In this document: in pieces, positions 42,227 through 50,782 of the stretch | Position numbering within the stretch: the stretch's first letter is position 1 | How the letters are laid out: every line of letters begins with the position of its first letter | Assembly (NCBI RefSeq): GCF_030246885.1 | Contig: NZ_CP126739.1 | Location: 2,294,001-2,358,000, forward strand | Reading direction: 5' to 3' | DNA: 64,000 nt | DNA from: Microbacterium sp. zg-B185 | Lineage (GTDB): Bacteria > Actinomycetota > Actinomycetes > Actinomycetales > Microbacteriaceae | The notes under the pieces: generated by a model | The model's database searches: none | The model's input: only the letters and a program-made list of their open reading frames with translations | Told to the model about the DNA's origin: nothing | Program-made: the position numbers and the translations under genes

Positions 42227-43696
42227 GTGGCAACGACCCCTTCGACTGAGCTGAGATGGCCGCGGGCCTTGCTAGGCGATCTTGGCGCGCTAGTCTCGGG
42301 CCAGTCCCCTTCGGCTGACCTACTCAATGACGACGGCAACGGCTGGCCGTACATTAGCGGTCCGCACCAATTCGAGAATGGCGCTTTCAAGATCGAAAGA
42401 TGGACTAGCGAGCCGACACGTTGGGCTCCGGAACGAAGCATCTTTGTCGTCATGAAGGGGTCCTCTGCTGGCCAAGTGTTGCCTGGGACCGCGGCATGCA
42501 TTGGCCGTGACATAGCTGCTTTCGTGCCACACGAGCCACTGGACCTCGACTACGTTCGGCTTGCCCTCACGGGCCTCTCACCCGTGTGGAGGCGTGCCGC
42601 CCGTGGACACATCCCCGGCATCCGTCGAGAGGACGTTCTCTCAGCAGAAGTTTCGGTTCCTCCGTTCGATGAGCAGCCCGAGATCGCTCGCGCCGCGTTC
42701 CGCCTTCTAGCTTCCCTGGACGAGTCTCAATCAGACCTCGAGCAAGCTCTCGTTGAGAGCGTCTCAGAACGCGAAGCGCTCTTTACGCGTGTTCTCCGAG
42801 GTTCTCGCCCTGACGAGAGTCGCACACTGATCTCCGTCGGAAACGATAGCGACAGTCCGCTGCTTTCCGAGATCGCCGAACTGAAAACGGGGCATACGCC
42901 GAGTCGCTCCAACTCCGCATATTGGAACGGAGGCATTCCATGGTTAGGGATCGCGGACGCGCGAGACAACGACGGCGAGATTGTCACCGAGACCGCACGC
43001 ACCGTCACCGAGGAAGGAATCGCAAACTCGTCTGCAGTAGTACTTCCCGTTGGCACCGTCTCTCTCAGTCGAACCGCGTCGATCGGCTACGTCGTGCAGC
43101 TGGGACTTCCTATGTGCACAAGTCAAGACTTCGCTAACTGGGTTTGCGGAGACGACCTGGATCCGGACTGGCTACAACTCGTCCTGGTCCACGCGAGGCC
43201 TTTTCTTCAAACGCTCGGCCAAGGGGCCACGATTCGAACCATCTACATGCGAGAGCTCCGGCGTTTACGAATTGACGCACCATCTTGGGAAGAACAGCAG
43301 CAGCAAGCCTTGGAGTTGAAATCGAAGCTGAGAAAACTTGACCAGGCCGCGTCAGTGACCCGCGACGCACTCGGCGCGATTGGGCCTGCCCGCAGACGGG
43401 TGATAGCGAACGCGATCGAGGGCCAGACGTCGGCTCAAATCGCATTTGATCCAGGCACCTTACGGCCGGTCGCATTGAATCTACCAGAACGCATTGGAGC
43501 GGAATTGGGTAAGCCAAAGAGTCTGCTCGAAGTGGTTCGCGAAAACGCTTCGGGTGTTTCGCCAGAAACGGCATTCAACGACGCTGGGTTCGACGCATCA
43601 AGAGCACATCTGTTTTTTGACAGGTTGGCGCAACTGATTGACGAAGGTGTTGTTGCATACGACCACTCGCAGGAGAGGATTGTGGCGGTCCGATGA
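42227..43696 (+). CDS. HsdS-like specificity protein with C-terminal extension
   Basis: 489 aa, type I restriction specificity-like, with two target-recognition regions. The first is in residues 10-150 (LGDLGALVSGQSPSADLLND, YISGPHQFENG). The second is in 205-350 (IAELKTGHTPSRSNSAYWNG, IPWLGIADARDNDGEI, TIRTIYMRELRRLRI). Spacer helices follow (PPFDEQPEIARAAFRLLASL). The last 60 residues (LLEVVRENASGVSPETAFND) form an extra winged-helix-like tail. The GTG follows GAGGATGTGAAG. The stop overlaps the AAA ATPase start (ATGA), which is not normal for hsdS. No hsdM adjoins it, so it may guide the ATPase/HNH pair instead. Confidence 0.8.
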   Translation: MATTPSTELRWPRALLGDLGALVSGQSPSADLLNDDGNGWPYISGPHQFENGAFKIERWTSEPTRWAPERSIFVVMKGSSAGQVLPGTAACIGRDIAAFVPHEPLDLDYVRLALTGLSPVWRRAARGHIPGIRREDVLSAEVSVPPFDEQPEIARAAFRLLASLDESQSDLEQALVESVSEREALFTRVLRGSRPDESRTLISVGNDSDSPLLSEIAELKTGHTPSRSNSAYWNGGIPWLGIADARDNDGEIVTETARTVTEEGIANSSAVVLPVGTVSLSRTASIGYVVQLGLPMCTSQDFANWVCGDDLDPDWLQLVLVHARPFLQTLGQGATIRTIYMRELRRLRIDAPSWEEQQQQALELKSKLRKLDQAASVTRDALGAIGPARRRVIANAIEGQTSAQIAFDPGTLRPVALNLPERIGAELGKPKSLLEVVRENASGVSPETAFNDAGFDASRAHLFFDRLAQLIDEGVVAYDHSQERIVAVR

Positions 43697-45246
43697 GGCT
43701 TCTACGGGTCCGGCTTCCTCGCTACAAGAATCTCGTAGACTTCGAAATATCCTTCGATCCGGAGTCTCATACAACAGTATTGGCGGGCCTCAACGGCGCT
43801 GGTAAGTCGAACCTAATCGAGGCAATTACAACAGTGTTTCGAGACCTTGACTCCAGCGGCGCGCGGTCAGACTTTGATTATGAATTGACGTACCTCATCC
43901 GCAATCAGAGGATCGACCTCGCGAACCAGATCAATGGCTCATCCTCCCTGTCGATTGATGGCAAGAAGGCCTCATGGGTATCTGACCTTCGAGGCGTGCT
44001 ACCCGACACGGTGTTCGCGTACTATTCTGGACCTAGCAACCGCCTTGAGGCGATTTTCGAAAAGCCGCTCGCTAAGTTCCGGGACGACATGATGCGACAG
44101 GTTGAAGGGGCGCACCAGCGGATGATCTATGGGCGCCCCATCCACAGTCAATTTGTGCTTCTGTCGTTTCTTGTTGATGGATCCCTTTCTGCGTTCCCAT
44201 TCCTTGGACGCGAACTCGGAATCACGGGCGTCGAAAGCGTTCTCTTCGTCCTGAAGGAGCCATCTTGGGCCGCCAGCAGGAAGAACAGAAAAGGCAAAGC
44301 TGACTTCTGGGGTGCACAGGGGGTCGTACGATCCTTCTTGACCGCCCTTTACGCCTCTTCACTTGCGCCCCTACTTCTGAAGATCAGAGTGACGACCGGT
44401 CTTCGCCAGCACAAAGATCTCGATCACCTATTCCTGTACCTGCCGGGTCAAGCGGAGCTTCAAGCGCTGGTCAGCGAGTTGAGGTCGGATGAGTCTCTCT
44501 CCGGCGCTCGTCAGCTTTTTACTACGCTCGAGAGTGCCTTCGTGTCCGATCTGATCTCGGACGTCCGGGTGCAACTGACAAAGGGTTCCAGCGGGCAGCG
44601 AGTCACCTTCCATGAGCTTAGTGAGGGCGAGCAACAGTTGCTTATGGTGCTTGGTCTCCTCCGATTCACGAAGGAGGAAGAGTCACTTTTCCTTTTGGAT
44701 GAGCCAGACACACACTTGAATCCGGTGTGGAGTCTACGATTCCTTGACCTAATCGATGAAGCAGTGGGAGACCGACAAGCCACCCAGATGATCATCGCTT
44801 CGCACGATCCTGTCGCGATCTCCCTTCTCAAGCGCAATCAGGTCCGTCAACTCTCCCCTAACGCCGACGGAACTGTGCGCGTAGATCAGCCGGAGACAGA
44901 TCCAGTTGAAATGGGCGTCAGCGGGGTGCTGATGAGCGAATTGTTTGGGTTCCCGTCGATGTTCTCGCCCGCGCGAGTGCGCGACCTTGACCGGCGCAAG
45001 CATCTGACGAATCAGGAGAGCCGCACGTCGGAAGAGCAACGAGAACTTGAGGAGCTTGATGAGACACTGGGAAGCGCGACGCTTGCTTCGTTACACCCGG
45101 ACCCTCTATATGCCCGATTCCTCATGGAATTGGATAAACTCCAGGAAAGGCGCCTTCTCGAATTGCAACCGCTAACCCGGCAGCAGTCGGTGGACTATCA
45201 ACGTCTGGTGCGAGAAGTGCTGGAGCAGATGGATCCCACTGATTGA
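43693..45246 (+). CDS. AAA/SMC-like ATPase (PtuA-like)
   Basis: 517 aa ABC-type AAA ATPase of the RecF/OLD/PtuA kind. Walker A VLAGLNGAGKSNLIEAITTV (about 32-51), signature FHELSEGEQQLLMVLG (about 306), Walker B LFLLDEPDTHLNP (about 333) and switch His in IIASHDPVAI (about 370). The C-terminal 120 residues are helical and charged. It is coupled to the HsdS-like gene upstream and followed after 7 bases by an HNH gene, as in Septu (ptuA-ptuB). It probably binds DNA ends or invading DNA and controls the nuclease. GC is lower than the flanks. Confidence 0.85.
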   Translation: MRLLRVRLPRYKNLVDFEISFDPESHTTVLAGLNGAGKSNLIEAITTVFRDLDSSGARSDFDYELTYLIRNQRIDLANQINGSSSLSIDGKKASWVSDLRGVLPDTVFAYYSGPSNRLEAIFEKPLAKFRDDMMRQVEGAHQRMIYGRPIHSQFVLLSFLVDGSLSAFPFLGRELGITGVESVLFVLKEPSWAASRKNRKGKADFWGAQGVVRSFLTALYASSLAPLLLKIRVTTGLRQHKDLDHLFLYLPGQAELQALVSELRSDESLSGARQLFTTLESAFVSDLISDVRVQLTKGSSGQRVTFHELSEGEQQLLMVLGLLRFTKEEESLFLLDEPDTHLNPVWSLRFLDLIDEAVGDRQATQMIIASHDPVAISLLKRNQVRQLSPNADGTVRVDQPETDPVEMGVSGVLMSELFGFPSMFSPARVRDLDRRKHLTNQESRTSEEQRELEELDETLGSATLASLHPDPLYARFLMELDKLQERRLLELQPLTRQQSVDYQRLVREVLEQMDPTD

Positions 45247-45253
45247 GGCGCCC

Positions 45254-46111
45254 GTGATATATGTAAGCACTTTTGGGATCACCATTCCAGCGGGTTGGCC
45301 CAGCCGGGCGGCTGAGGCAACGGCGCATGTGCGAGCTGCCAGCCAGGCAGGCAGTAGCAGGGGGCAAGCTCTGAAAGAGCGGGCGAGTGTGTGGCGAGAC
45401 ATGTCAACCGAACTCGCCAAATGCAGTTCCAACAAGTGCTGGTACTGCGAGACGAGAGTTGTCAGAGACGACTTCTATGTCGAGCATTACCGACCGAAGG
45501 GGCGAGTAGACTCGCTGCCCAGTCACCCCGGCTATTGGTGGCTTGCCTTTGACTCCTCCAACTATCGCTTCGCGTGTAAGTATTGCAACGAGCGTCGAGT
45601 GGACGCACTTGGGGGAACCAGTGGCGGCAAGCTTGATCGATTCCCAATAGTCGACGAAAGCGATCGCGCAGTCGGGGAGGGTGATGACATCGGGAGGGAG
45701 TCTCCCGTGCTGTTGGACCCGACCGTACCGACCGATCCCGCGCTTCTTGACTTCGCTACCGACGGCAGGGTGGTGGCAAGCAGCGAAGAGCCAGCTCCTC
45801 GCCGGCGAGCGATCGAGTCGATCGAGGCCTATCACCTCGACCACGAACGACTCAACGGGCGACGTGGTCAGGTTGCAAGCGAGGTTGTCAGCGGGATGAA
45901 TCGCGTTCGACTCACGATGCGACGGTTAGATGAGATCGACACAGCAGACACTGCTCGGCACGCGATCGCACGCTCCGAGTTCACGGAGGCCCTACGGTGG
46001 CTTGCGAAATATATGATGCGGGACTCCGAGTACACCGCTGCGGCAAAGGCGATGATTCGTGAAGGGAAACGGGAGACCGAAACGTACTTCGATCAACTCC
46101 TCGAGATCTAA
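45254..46111 (+). CDS. HNH endonuclease (PtuB-like)
   Basis: 285 aa. The HNH/treble-clef core lies at residues about 58-118: KCWYCETRVVRDDFYVEHYR (first CxxC and the catalytic His region), YWWLAFDSSNYRFACKYCNE (second CxxC). The remainder is helical (RRAIESIEAYHLDHERLNGR). The GTG start lies 7 bases after the ATPase stop. It would be the effector that cuts DNA when licensed by the ATPase. Similar HNH proteins occur in Septu and retron systems. Confidence 0.85.
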   Translation: MIYVSTFGITIPAGWPSRAAEATAHVRAASQAGSSRGQALKERASVWRDMSTELAKCSSNKCWYCETRVVRDDFYVEHYRPKGRVDSLPSHPGYWWLAFDSSNYRFACKYCNERRVDALGGTSGGKLDRFPIVDESDRAVGEGDDIGRESPVLLDPTVPTDPALLDFATDGRVVASSEEPAPRRRAIESIEAYHLDHERLNGRRGQVASEVVSGMNRVRLTMRRLDEIDTADTARHAIARSEFTEALRWLAKYMMRDSEYTAAAKAMIREGKRETETYFDQLLEI

Positions 46112-46457
46112 AGCGCGAGCAAGAAGGCCGCCTCGGCCAGAGCGCGATCTGCACGGCGAAGGCGGCGGGCACCACCGTCCCCAACGAATCTCTCCGTAGC
46201 ATTGCGTTCCCCGACTTGCCCCACAATCGCCCTATGCGCGATTACGAAGGCGGGTGCAAGCGCCGGGCTATACTAGCGCCACGGTCACCCAGAATCGCCC
46301 CTGTGTTCTACCGGCCCGCGGTAGCGGCGGTCCACCACGCACGCGGTCAATATGCCGCGGTGAGACGTCACCTCAGCATGAGGCCCCGCGAACGAAGATG
46401 AGATGCCAGTCGAGGGCCACTTAGAGGGCAATGAGTCGTTGTGAACGCCCCATACGT
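46112..46457. other. Intergenic region between convergent defence operons
   Basis: No convincing gene. A short perfect hairpin GGCCG-CCT-CGGCC (46126-46138) lies 15 bases after the HNH stop and could end that transcript. The rest, up to the hsdR stop, shows nothing I can support. Confidence 0.5.
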
Positions 46458-49400
46458 TCATGCTCGCCCGCCCCAGTCCAAGGACTTCTTCCTCTTCAGG
46501 TATTCGTACAGCATGGCTGGCAGCGCCTTCCCCAGCTCCGAGAACAGTCCACTGTCGCCGAGCAGGTCGTCAATGAAGGCGGGCGTTTCCGCTCGCACCT
46601 CGACGACGGCTTTCTGGAACGCCTTGGGCAGTGCCGGCGACTCGGCGAACTGCTGTGGAGTGTTGACCTCTGCCTGCTTGGCGAGATCGACGTCGAGTGC
46701 GAGCTTGCCGACGATGTGGTTCATGGTGATGTCGATGACGCCGACACCGTACTTGTCGCCGAGGCGTTCGTTGAGCTTGTGGATGATCTCCTCGAGCCCA
46801 CTGCGGTGTTTCTCGTGGATCGCGCCCGATCCAATCGCCGCGATCGGATCCAGGCCCGGCCCCTGTTCGAGGTTGAGCTTCACAGCGTCGCCGGGGTTGA
46901 TCTTGTAGCCCACGAGCTGCACCAGCGAGATGTCCACCGGTTCCGCGTAGGTCGCGGTCGACAGCTGGGGCAGGATGCGGCGGAAGAAGTAGTGCCGGCG
47001 TGGCAGGTCGGTGTCTTCGAGGTTGCGGGCCTGGGAGATAAAGTCGTAGAACTTCACGAACTGGCCCGCATCCGCCTTGAACAGCTTCAACTCGTCCTGC
47101 TCGGTCTTGTCGTCATCAAGCACCGCGGCAATCCACCGCTTGTTGAAGCGGTCCACCGCAGGCGCGGTCGCGGCCGACACCTTCGAGTTCGCATTCAGTC
47201 CGCCGGTGAGCGCGGCATCGAACGCCTGCTCGACCTCTGCCATCGTGTAGATCTCGGACGAGTCCAGCTTGCCGACGAGGTCGTAGATCAGGTTCGGGTC
47301 CGTCGTCGCGGTCAGCGTCGCCTTCCGGTAGTAGGGCAGGAACGCGTCGAGCACCTCCTGCGGCTCGTTGACGAAGTCGAGCACGAACGTCTTGTCCTTG
47401 CCGGGGTGCGTCCGATTCAGCCGCGACAGGGTCTGCACCGCCTGCACTCCGCCGAGCCTCTTGTCGACATACATTGCGACCAGGCGGGGCTGATCGAACC
47501 CGGTCTGGAACTTCTCCGCCACGATCATCACGTTGTACGTCGCCGGCTTGAACGCTTCCGCGAGATCGGACTGCGCGCCCGGGTTCTGGGTGCGCTCCGT
47601 CAGCCCTTCCCCGACGTCCTCCGGGTCATCGACCGTGCCGGAGAACGCGACGAGTGACCACACACCCAGCACCCCGGCATCCGCGATGTATTTGTCGAGG
47701 TACTTCTTCCACCGCACCGCCTCTTTGCGCGACCCGGTGACGACCATCGCCTTCGCCTTTCCGTCCAGCAGCGGCTGCACGAACGCGCGGAAGTGGTCGA
47801 CGACGATCTTCGCCTTCTGGCTGATGTTCGTTGGATGCAGGCGCACATACTGCACCAGCGCCTTCACCGCCGTCGACTCGTCGACCTCACCGACACCGTC
47901 GTAGTCGGAATCGGGATGCTGCAGCTTCCACGCCACCTTGTAGGGCGTGTAGTTCTGCAGCACGTCGAGGATGAACTTCTCCTCGATCGCCTGCTGCATC
48001 GAGTACAGATCGAACGGCTCTGGCAAGTCTCCGCCCTCCGGGACCTTGCCGAACAGCTCGAGGGTCTTCGCCTTCGGGGTTGCGGTGAATGCGAAGTACG
48101 AGATGTTGGGGGCGGATGCTGTCACCTCCATCGCCCATTGCAGGTAGGCGTCCGAGTCGATCGGCGCACCTTCAGCGACCGCCGCGCGTTCACTCGGCGA
48201 GAGCACCTTCGTCAACGCGCCCGCGGTCGACCCGGTCTGCGACGAGTGCGCCTCGTCCGCGATCACCGCGAACCGGCGCCCCTTCAGCTCCGGCAGGGTC
48301 TGGATCGCGGTGATCAGCGCCTCGAACGATTGGATCGTGACGATCACGATGTTCTTGCCACCGGTCAGCGCCGCGGAGAGCTGCTTCGATTTCGACTCGC
48401 CCGCATCCTTCGTGATCGACTGCACGACGCCGGCCTGCTTCTCGAACTGCGCGATCGCGTCCTGCAGCTGCTTGTCGAGCACCGTGCGGTCGGTGACCAC
48501 CACGACCGTGTCGAACACCCGCTCGTTCTGCTCGTCGTGGAGCTGCGAAAGGCGGTGGGCGAGCCACGAGATCGAGTTGGTCTTGCCCGACCCCGCCGAG
48601 TGCTGCACGAGGTAGCGGTTGCCGTGTCCTTCAGCACGCGCCGCCTGGACGAGCCGCGTCACGGCTCGCCACTGGTGGTAACGCGGAAACAGCATCTTCT
48701 CGGTGCGGGTCTTCTTACCCGTGTCAGGGTCGACATCGACCTCGACCTGCAGGTGCACGAACGACCCAAGCAACTGAAGCCAGGTGTCGCGCTGCAGGAT
48801 CTCTTCCCAGAAGTACGCGGACGCCGAACCGTTCGGGTTCACCGGATTGCCCGCGCCGTGGTCCGCGCCGCGATTGAACGGCAGGAACCGGGTGGACGGT
48901 CCGGCGAGCTTCGTAGTCATCCGAACCTCGGAGTTCGACACCACGAAATGCACCAGCGACCGCTTCGCGAACGCGAACAACGGCTCCCCCGCCGGCGACC
49001 GGTCGAACCGGTACTGGTTCACCGCGTTGCCGATCGACTGGGTGAAATCGGTCTTCAACTCGATCGTCGCGACCGGGATGCCATTCACGAACAGCACCAG
49101 ATCCAGCGCCTTGTTCGGGTGCTTCGCCGAGTAATGCACCTGACGCATCACCCGCACCCGCATCTTCGCATACGCATCGAGCGTGTCCGGATTGTTCGTC
49201 GTCGCCGGCCGGAACTGCGCAAGCTTGAACTTCACCGCTCCACCGTGCAGCGGCACCATCGAGAAGCCCTCGTGCAGGATGCGAATGGTTCCGCCGTTCC
49301 TCAACGGATCATTGTCGAGGAACTTGGCGACGCGAGTCAGGATGCTGCGACCCGCCGCGTTCCGCTGAGCCTCGGTGTCACCGGGGCGGACGACCTTCGC

Positions 49401-49574
49401 AAACTCGGTCGGCTGCGACTCAGCGAGCCACTCGAGAACGTCCTTGGGGAACAGCGCGAGCTCCCGGTCGTAGCCGGCATCAGTCGCCGAGTACAACCAG
49501 TCGGTCGCGGCGAGGTGCTCCGCGATCTCGTTCTCCAGCGCCGACTCCAGATGCGCGCCCGCAACATCACTCAC
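46458..49574 (-). CDS. hsdR: Type I restriction enzyme R subunit
   Basis: 1038 aa from GTG 49574, which overlaps the hsdS stop (GTGA); a longer opening upstream lies inside hsdS and is discarded. The N-terminal nuclease domain has the PD-(D/E)XK strand NGIPVATIELKTDFTQSIGN. The translocase has Walker A RYLVQHSAGSGKTNSISWLA, the DEAH motif FAVIADEAHSSQTG, AFTATPKAKTLELFGKV and the arginine-finger region VQTLSRLNRTHPGKDKTFVL. A helical C-terminus contacts HsdM. It translocates and cuts DNA lacking host methylation. Confidence 0.95.
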   Translation of the reverse strand: MSDVAGAHLESALENEIAEHLAATDWLYSATDAGYDRELALFPKDVLEWLAESQPTEFAKVVRPGDTEAQRNAAGRSILTRVAKFLDNDPLRNGGTIRILHEGFSMVPLHGGAVKFKLAQFRPATTNNPDTLDAYAKMRVRVMRQVHYSAKHPNKALDLVLFVNGIPVATIELKTDFTQSIGNAVNQYRFDRSPAGEPLFAFAKRSLVHFVVSNSEVRMTTKLAGPSTRFLPFNRGADHGAGNPVNPNGSASAYFWEEILQRDTWLQLLGSFVHLQVEVDVDPDTGKKTRTEKMLFPRYHQWRAVTRLVQAARAEGHGNRYLVQHSAGSGKTNSISWLAHRLSQLHDEQNERVFDTVVVVTDRTVLDKQLQDAIAQFEKQAGVVQSITKDAGESKSKQLSAALTGGKNIVIVTIQSFEALITAIQTLPELKGRRFAVIADEAHSSQTGSTAGALTKVLSPSERAAVAEGAPIDSDAYLQWAMEVTASAPNISYFAFTATPKAKTLELFGKVPEGGDLPEPFDLYSMQQAIEEKFILDVLQNYTPYKVAWKLQHPDSDYDGVGEVDESTAVKALVQYVRLHPTNISQKAKIVVDHFRAFVQPLLDGKAKAMVVTGSRKEAVRWKKYLDKYIADAGVLGVWSLVAFSGTVDDPEDVGEGLTERTQNPGAQSDLAEAFKPATYNVMIVAEKFQTGFDQPRLVAMYVDKRLGGVQAVQTLSRLNRTHPGKDKTFVLDFVNEPQEVLDAFLPYYRKATLTATTDPNLIYDLVGKLDSSEIYTMAEVEQAFDAALTGGLNANSKVSAATAPAVDRFNKRWIAAVLDDDKTEQDELKLFKADAGQFVKFYDFISQARNLEDTDLPRRHYFFRRILPQLSTATYAEPVDISLVQLVGYKINPGDAVKLNLEQGPGLDPIAAIGSGAIHEKHRSGLEEIIHKLNERLGDKYGVGVIDITMNHIVGKLALDVDLAKQAEVNTPQQFAESPALPKAFQKAVVEVRAETPAFIDDLLGDSGLFSELGKALPAMLYEYLKRKKSLDWGGRA

Positions 49575-50782
49575 GCCGCCAACCCCACATCGATCATCCC
49601 GGTCACAGCCGCCGAGATCAGCGCGGCACGACGCTCCCGTGCCAGCCCGACGCCGTGGCGGGCGGTCTTCATCGCTGCATCGATTTGGTGCGTTTCTGCG
49701 TCGAGCCGCGCGACGATCGCCCTCTGTTCGTCCAGCGGCGGTACCAATACGGTGAACGATGCGGCATCGGCCTGATAAATCGTCCGGTGCGTCGACCCGG
49801 TCATGAGCCGTTCGAACTCCGGCTTCATGGACTGGAACTGGTACCAAAGGTATTCGGACATCAGACCCTCCCGTGGGACCCAATTCCAGAAGTCTTGGCT
49901 GGTCGCCATCGGAACTGACATGATCCCGGCAAAGCCGACCGATGCTGTCCGGGACAGTGCGACGGTGCCGGCGGGCAGAAGTTCGGCAGCCGAATTTGCG
50001 AGGCCGACTTCCGAGATCCTCTCGCTGGTCTGACTCATGTTCCGGCGCCCCTGCCGTAGCTGCCACACATCAGCAAGCGTGAACCATGGAATCTCACAGT
50101 CCAGCCAGTACTCGGGGTTTTGCCTGCTCGGCGTGTGACCCGTCTTCATCGATGCGAATCGCCGAATGTTCCCAACCTTCCACGTTTCCGGAACCTCGCT
50201 GGCCCACTCCAGACCACTCGATTTGAAATTGGCTGTTCGCTCGACACCTCGGCTAACGAACCTTGCGATGACAGCGGCACGCCGTTCCGCGAGGAGGGCG
50301 GTGAGCTCCTCGTTCTTGGCGATGAACGCGTCGATTCGCGCCGTTTCCCGATCCAGATAATCCGCGATCGCCCGCTGCTCCGGCAGAGGAGGCACGGCTA
50401 TCGGTGCCGCCTTGATCGCTGTCGAGGTCATGCTCGGTAGCGCAGTGTCAGTCGCCCAGGCGCCGAACGGAAGGGTGGTTGCCCAGTAATAGGCGAAGCG
50501 GGGCAACAGCTGCCGGTCGTCGATGACGCTATAAAACATCGTGTCCACGGTCCAGAACTTTCCCGTGACGTACAACGGCCGATCTATGGTGCCCTTTCGT
50601 CCGAACAGCACTGATTCACCATCAAACAGATAGGCGGATGCCCGACGAAACAGGCCCCCGGACCCATACACCGGGTAGCCTCCGTCTTGGACTTCGACAC
50701 TGGAATAGTCAGCTCCGTTCCCGATTCGAGCCAGGCGCCCAAAAGTCGTTCTAGCCCAGTCAGTGGACGCTGCGGTAATCAC
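49571..50782 (-). CDS. hsdS: Type I restriction enzyme S subunit
   Basis: 403 aa with two target-recognition domains. The first runs from GRLARIGNGADYSSVEVQDG to the central helix PPLPEQRAIADYLDRETARI. The second has IRRFASMKTGHTPSRQNPEY and ends PPLDEQRAIVARLDAETHQI. The repeated LPEQRAI/LDEQRAI spacers are classical. It sets the bipartite DNA target of the enzyme. GTGA overlaps join it to hsdM upstream and hsdR downstream. Its second recognition domain shares TGHTPSRxNxxYW with the HsdS-like protein at 42227. Confidence 0.93.
   Translation of the reverse strand: MITAASTDWARTTFGRLARIGNGADYSSVEVQDGGYPVYGSGGLFRRASAYLFDGESVLFGRKGTIDRPLYVTGKFWTVDTMFYSVIDDRQLLPRFAYYWATTLPFGAWATDTALPSMTSTAIKAAPIAVPPLPEQRAIADYLDRETARIDAFIAKNEELTALLAERRAAVIARFVSRGVERTANFKSSGLEWASEVPETWKVGNIRRFASMKTGHTPSRQNPEYWLDCEIPWFTLADVWQLRQGRRNMSQTSERISEVGLANSAAELLPAGTVALSRTASVGFAGIMSVPMATSQDFWNWVPREGLMSEYLWYQFQSMKPEFERLMTGSTHRTIYQADAASFTVLVPPLDEQRAIVARLDAETHQIDAAMKTARHGVGLARERRAALISAAVTGMIDVGLAA

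Noticed and set aside
41947..42249. Rightward 100-codon open frame before the HsdS-like gene
   Set aside because: The first part overlaps the decayed DUF262 gene in another frame; only the last 50 codons look protein-like, so it is mentioned as a possible relic and not called.
47793..49775. Rightward 660-codon open frame
   Set aside because: Antisense shadow of hsdR; R/H-rich translation without domains.
46458..50066. hsdR start at 50066 (1202 codons)
   Set aside because: The extra 164 residues lie inside hsdS in another frame and are R/D-rich; GTG 49574 overlapping the hsdS stop matches the usual N-terminus.
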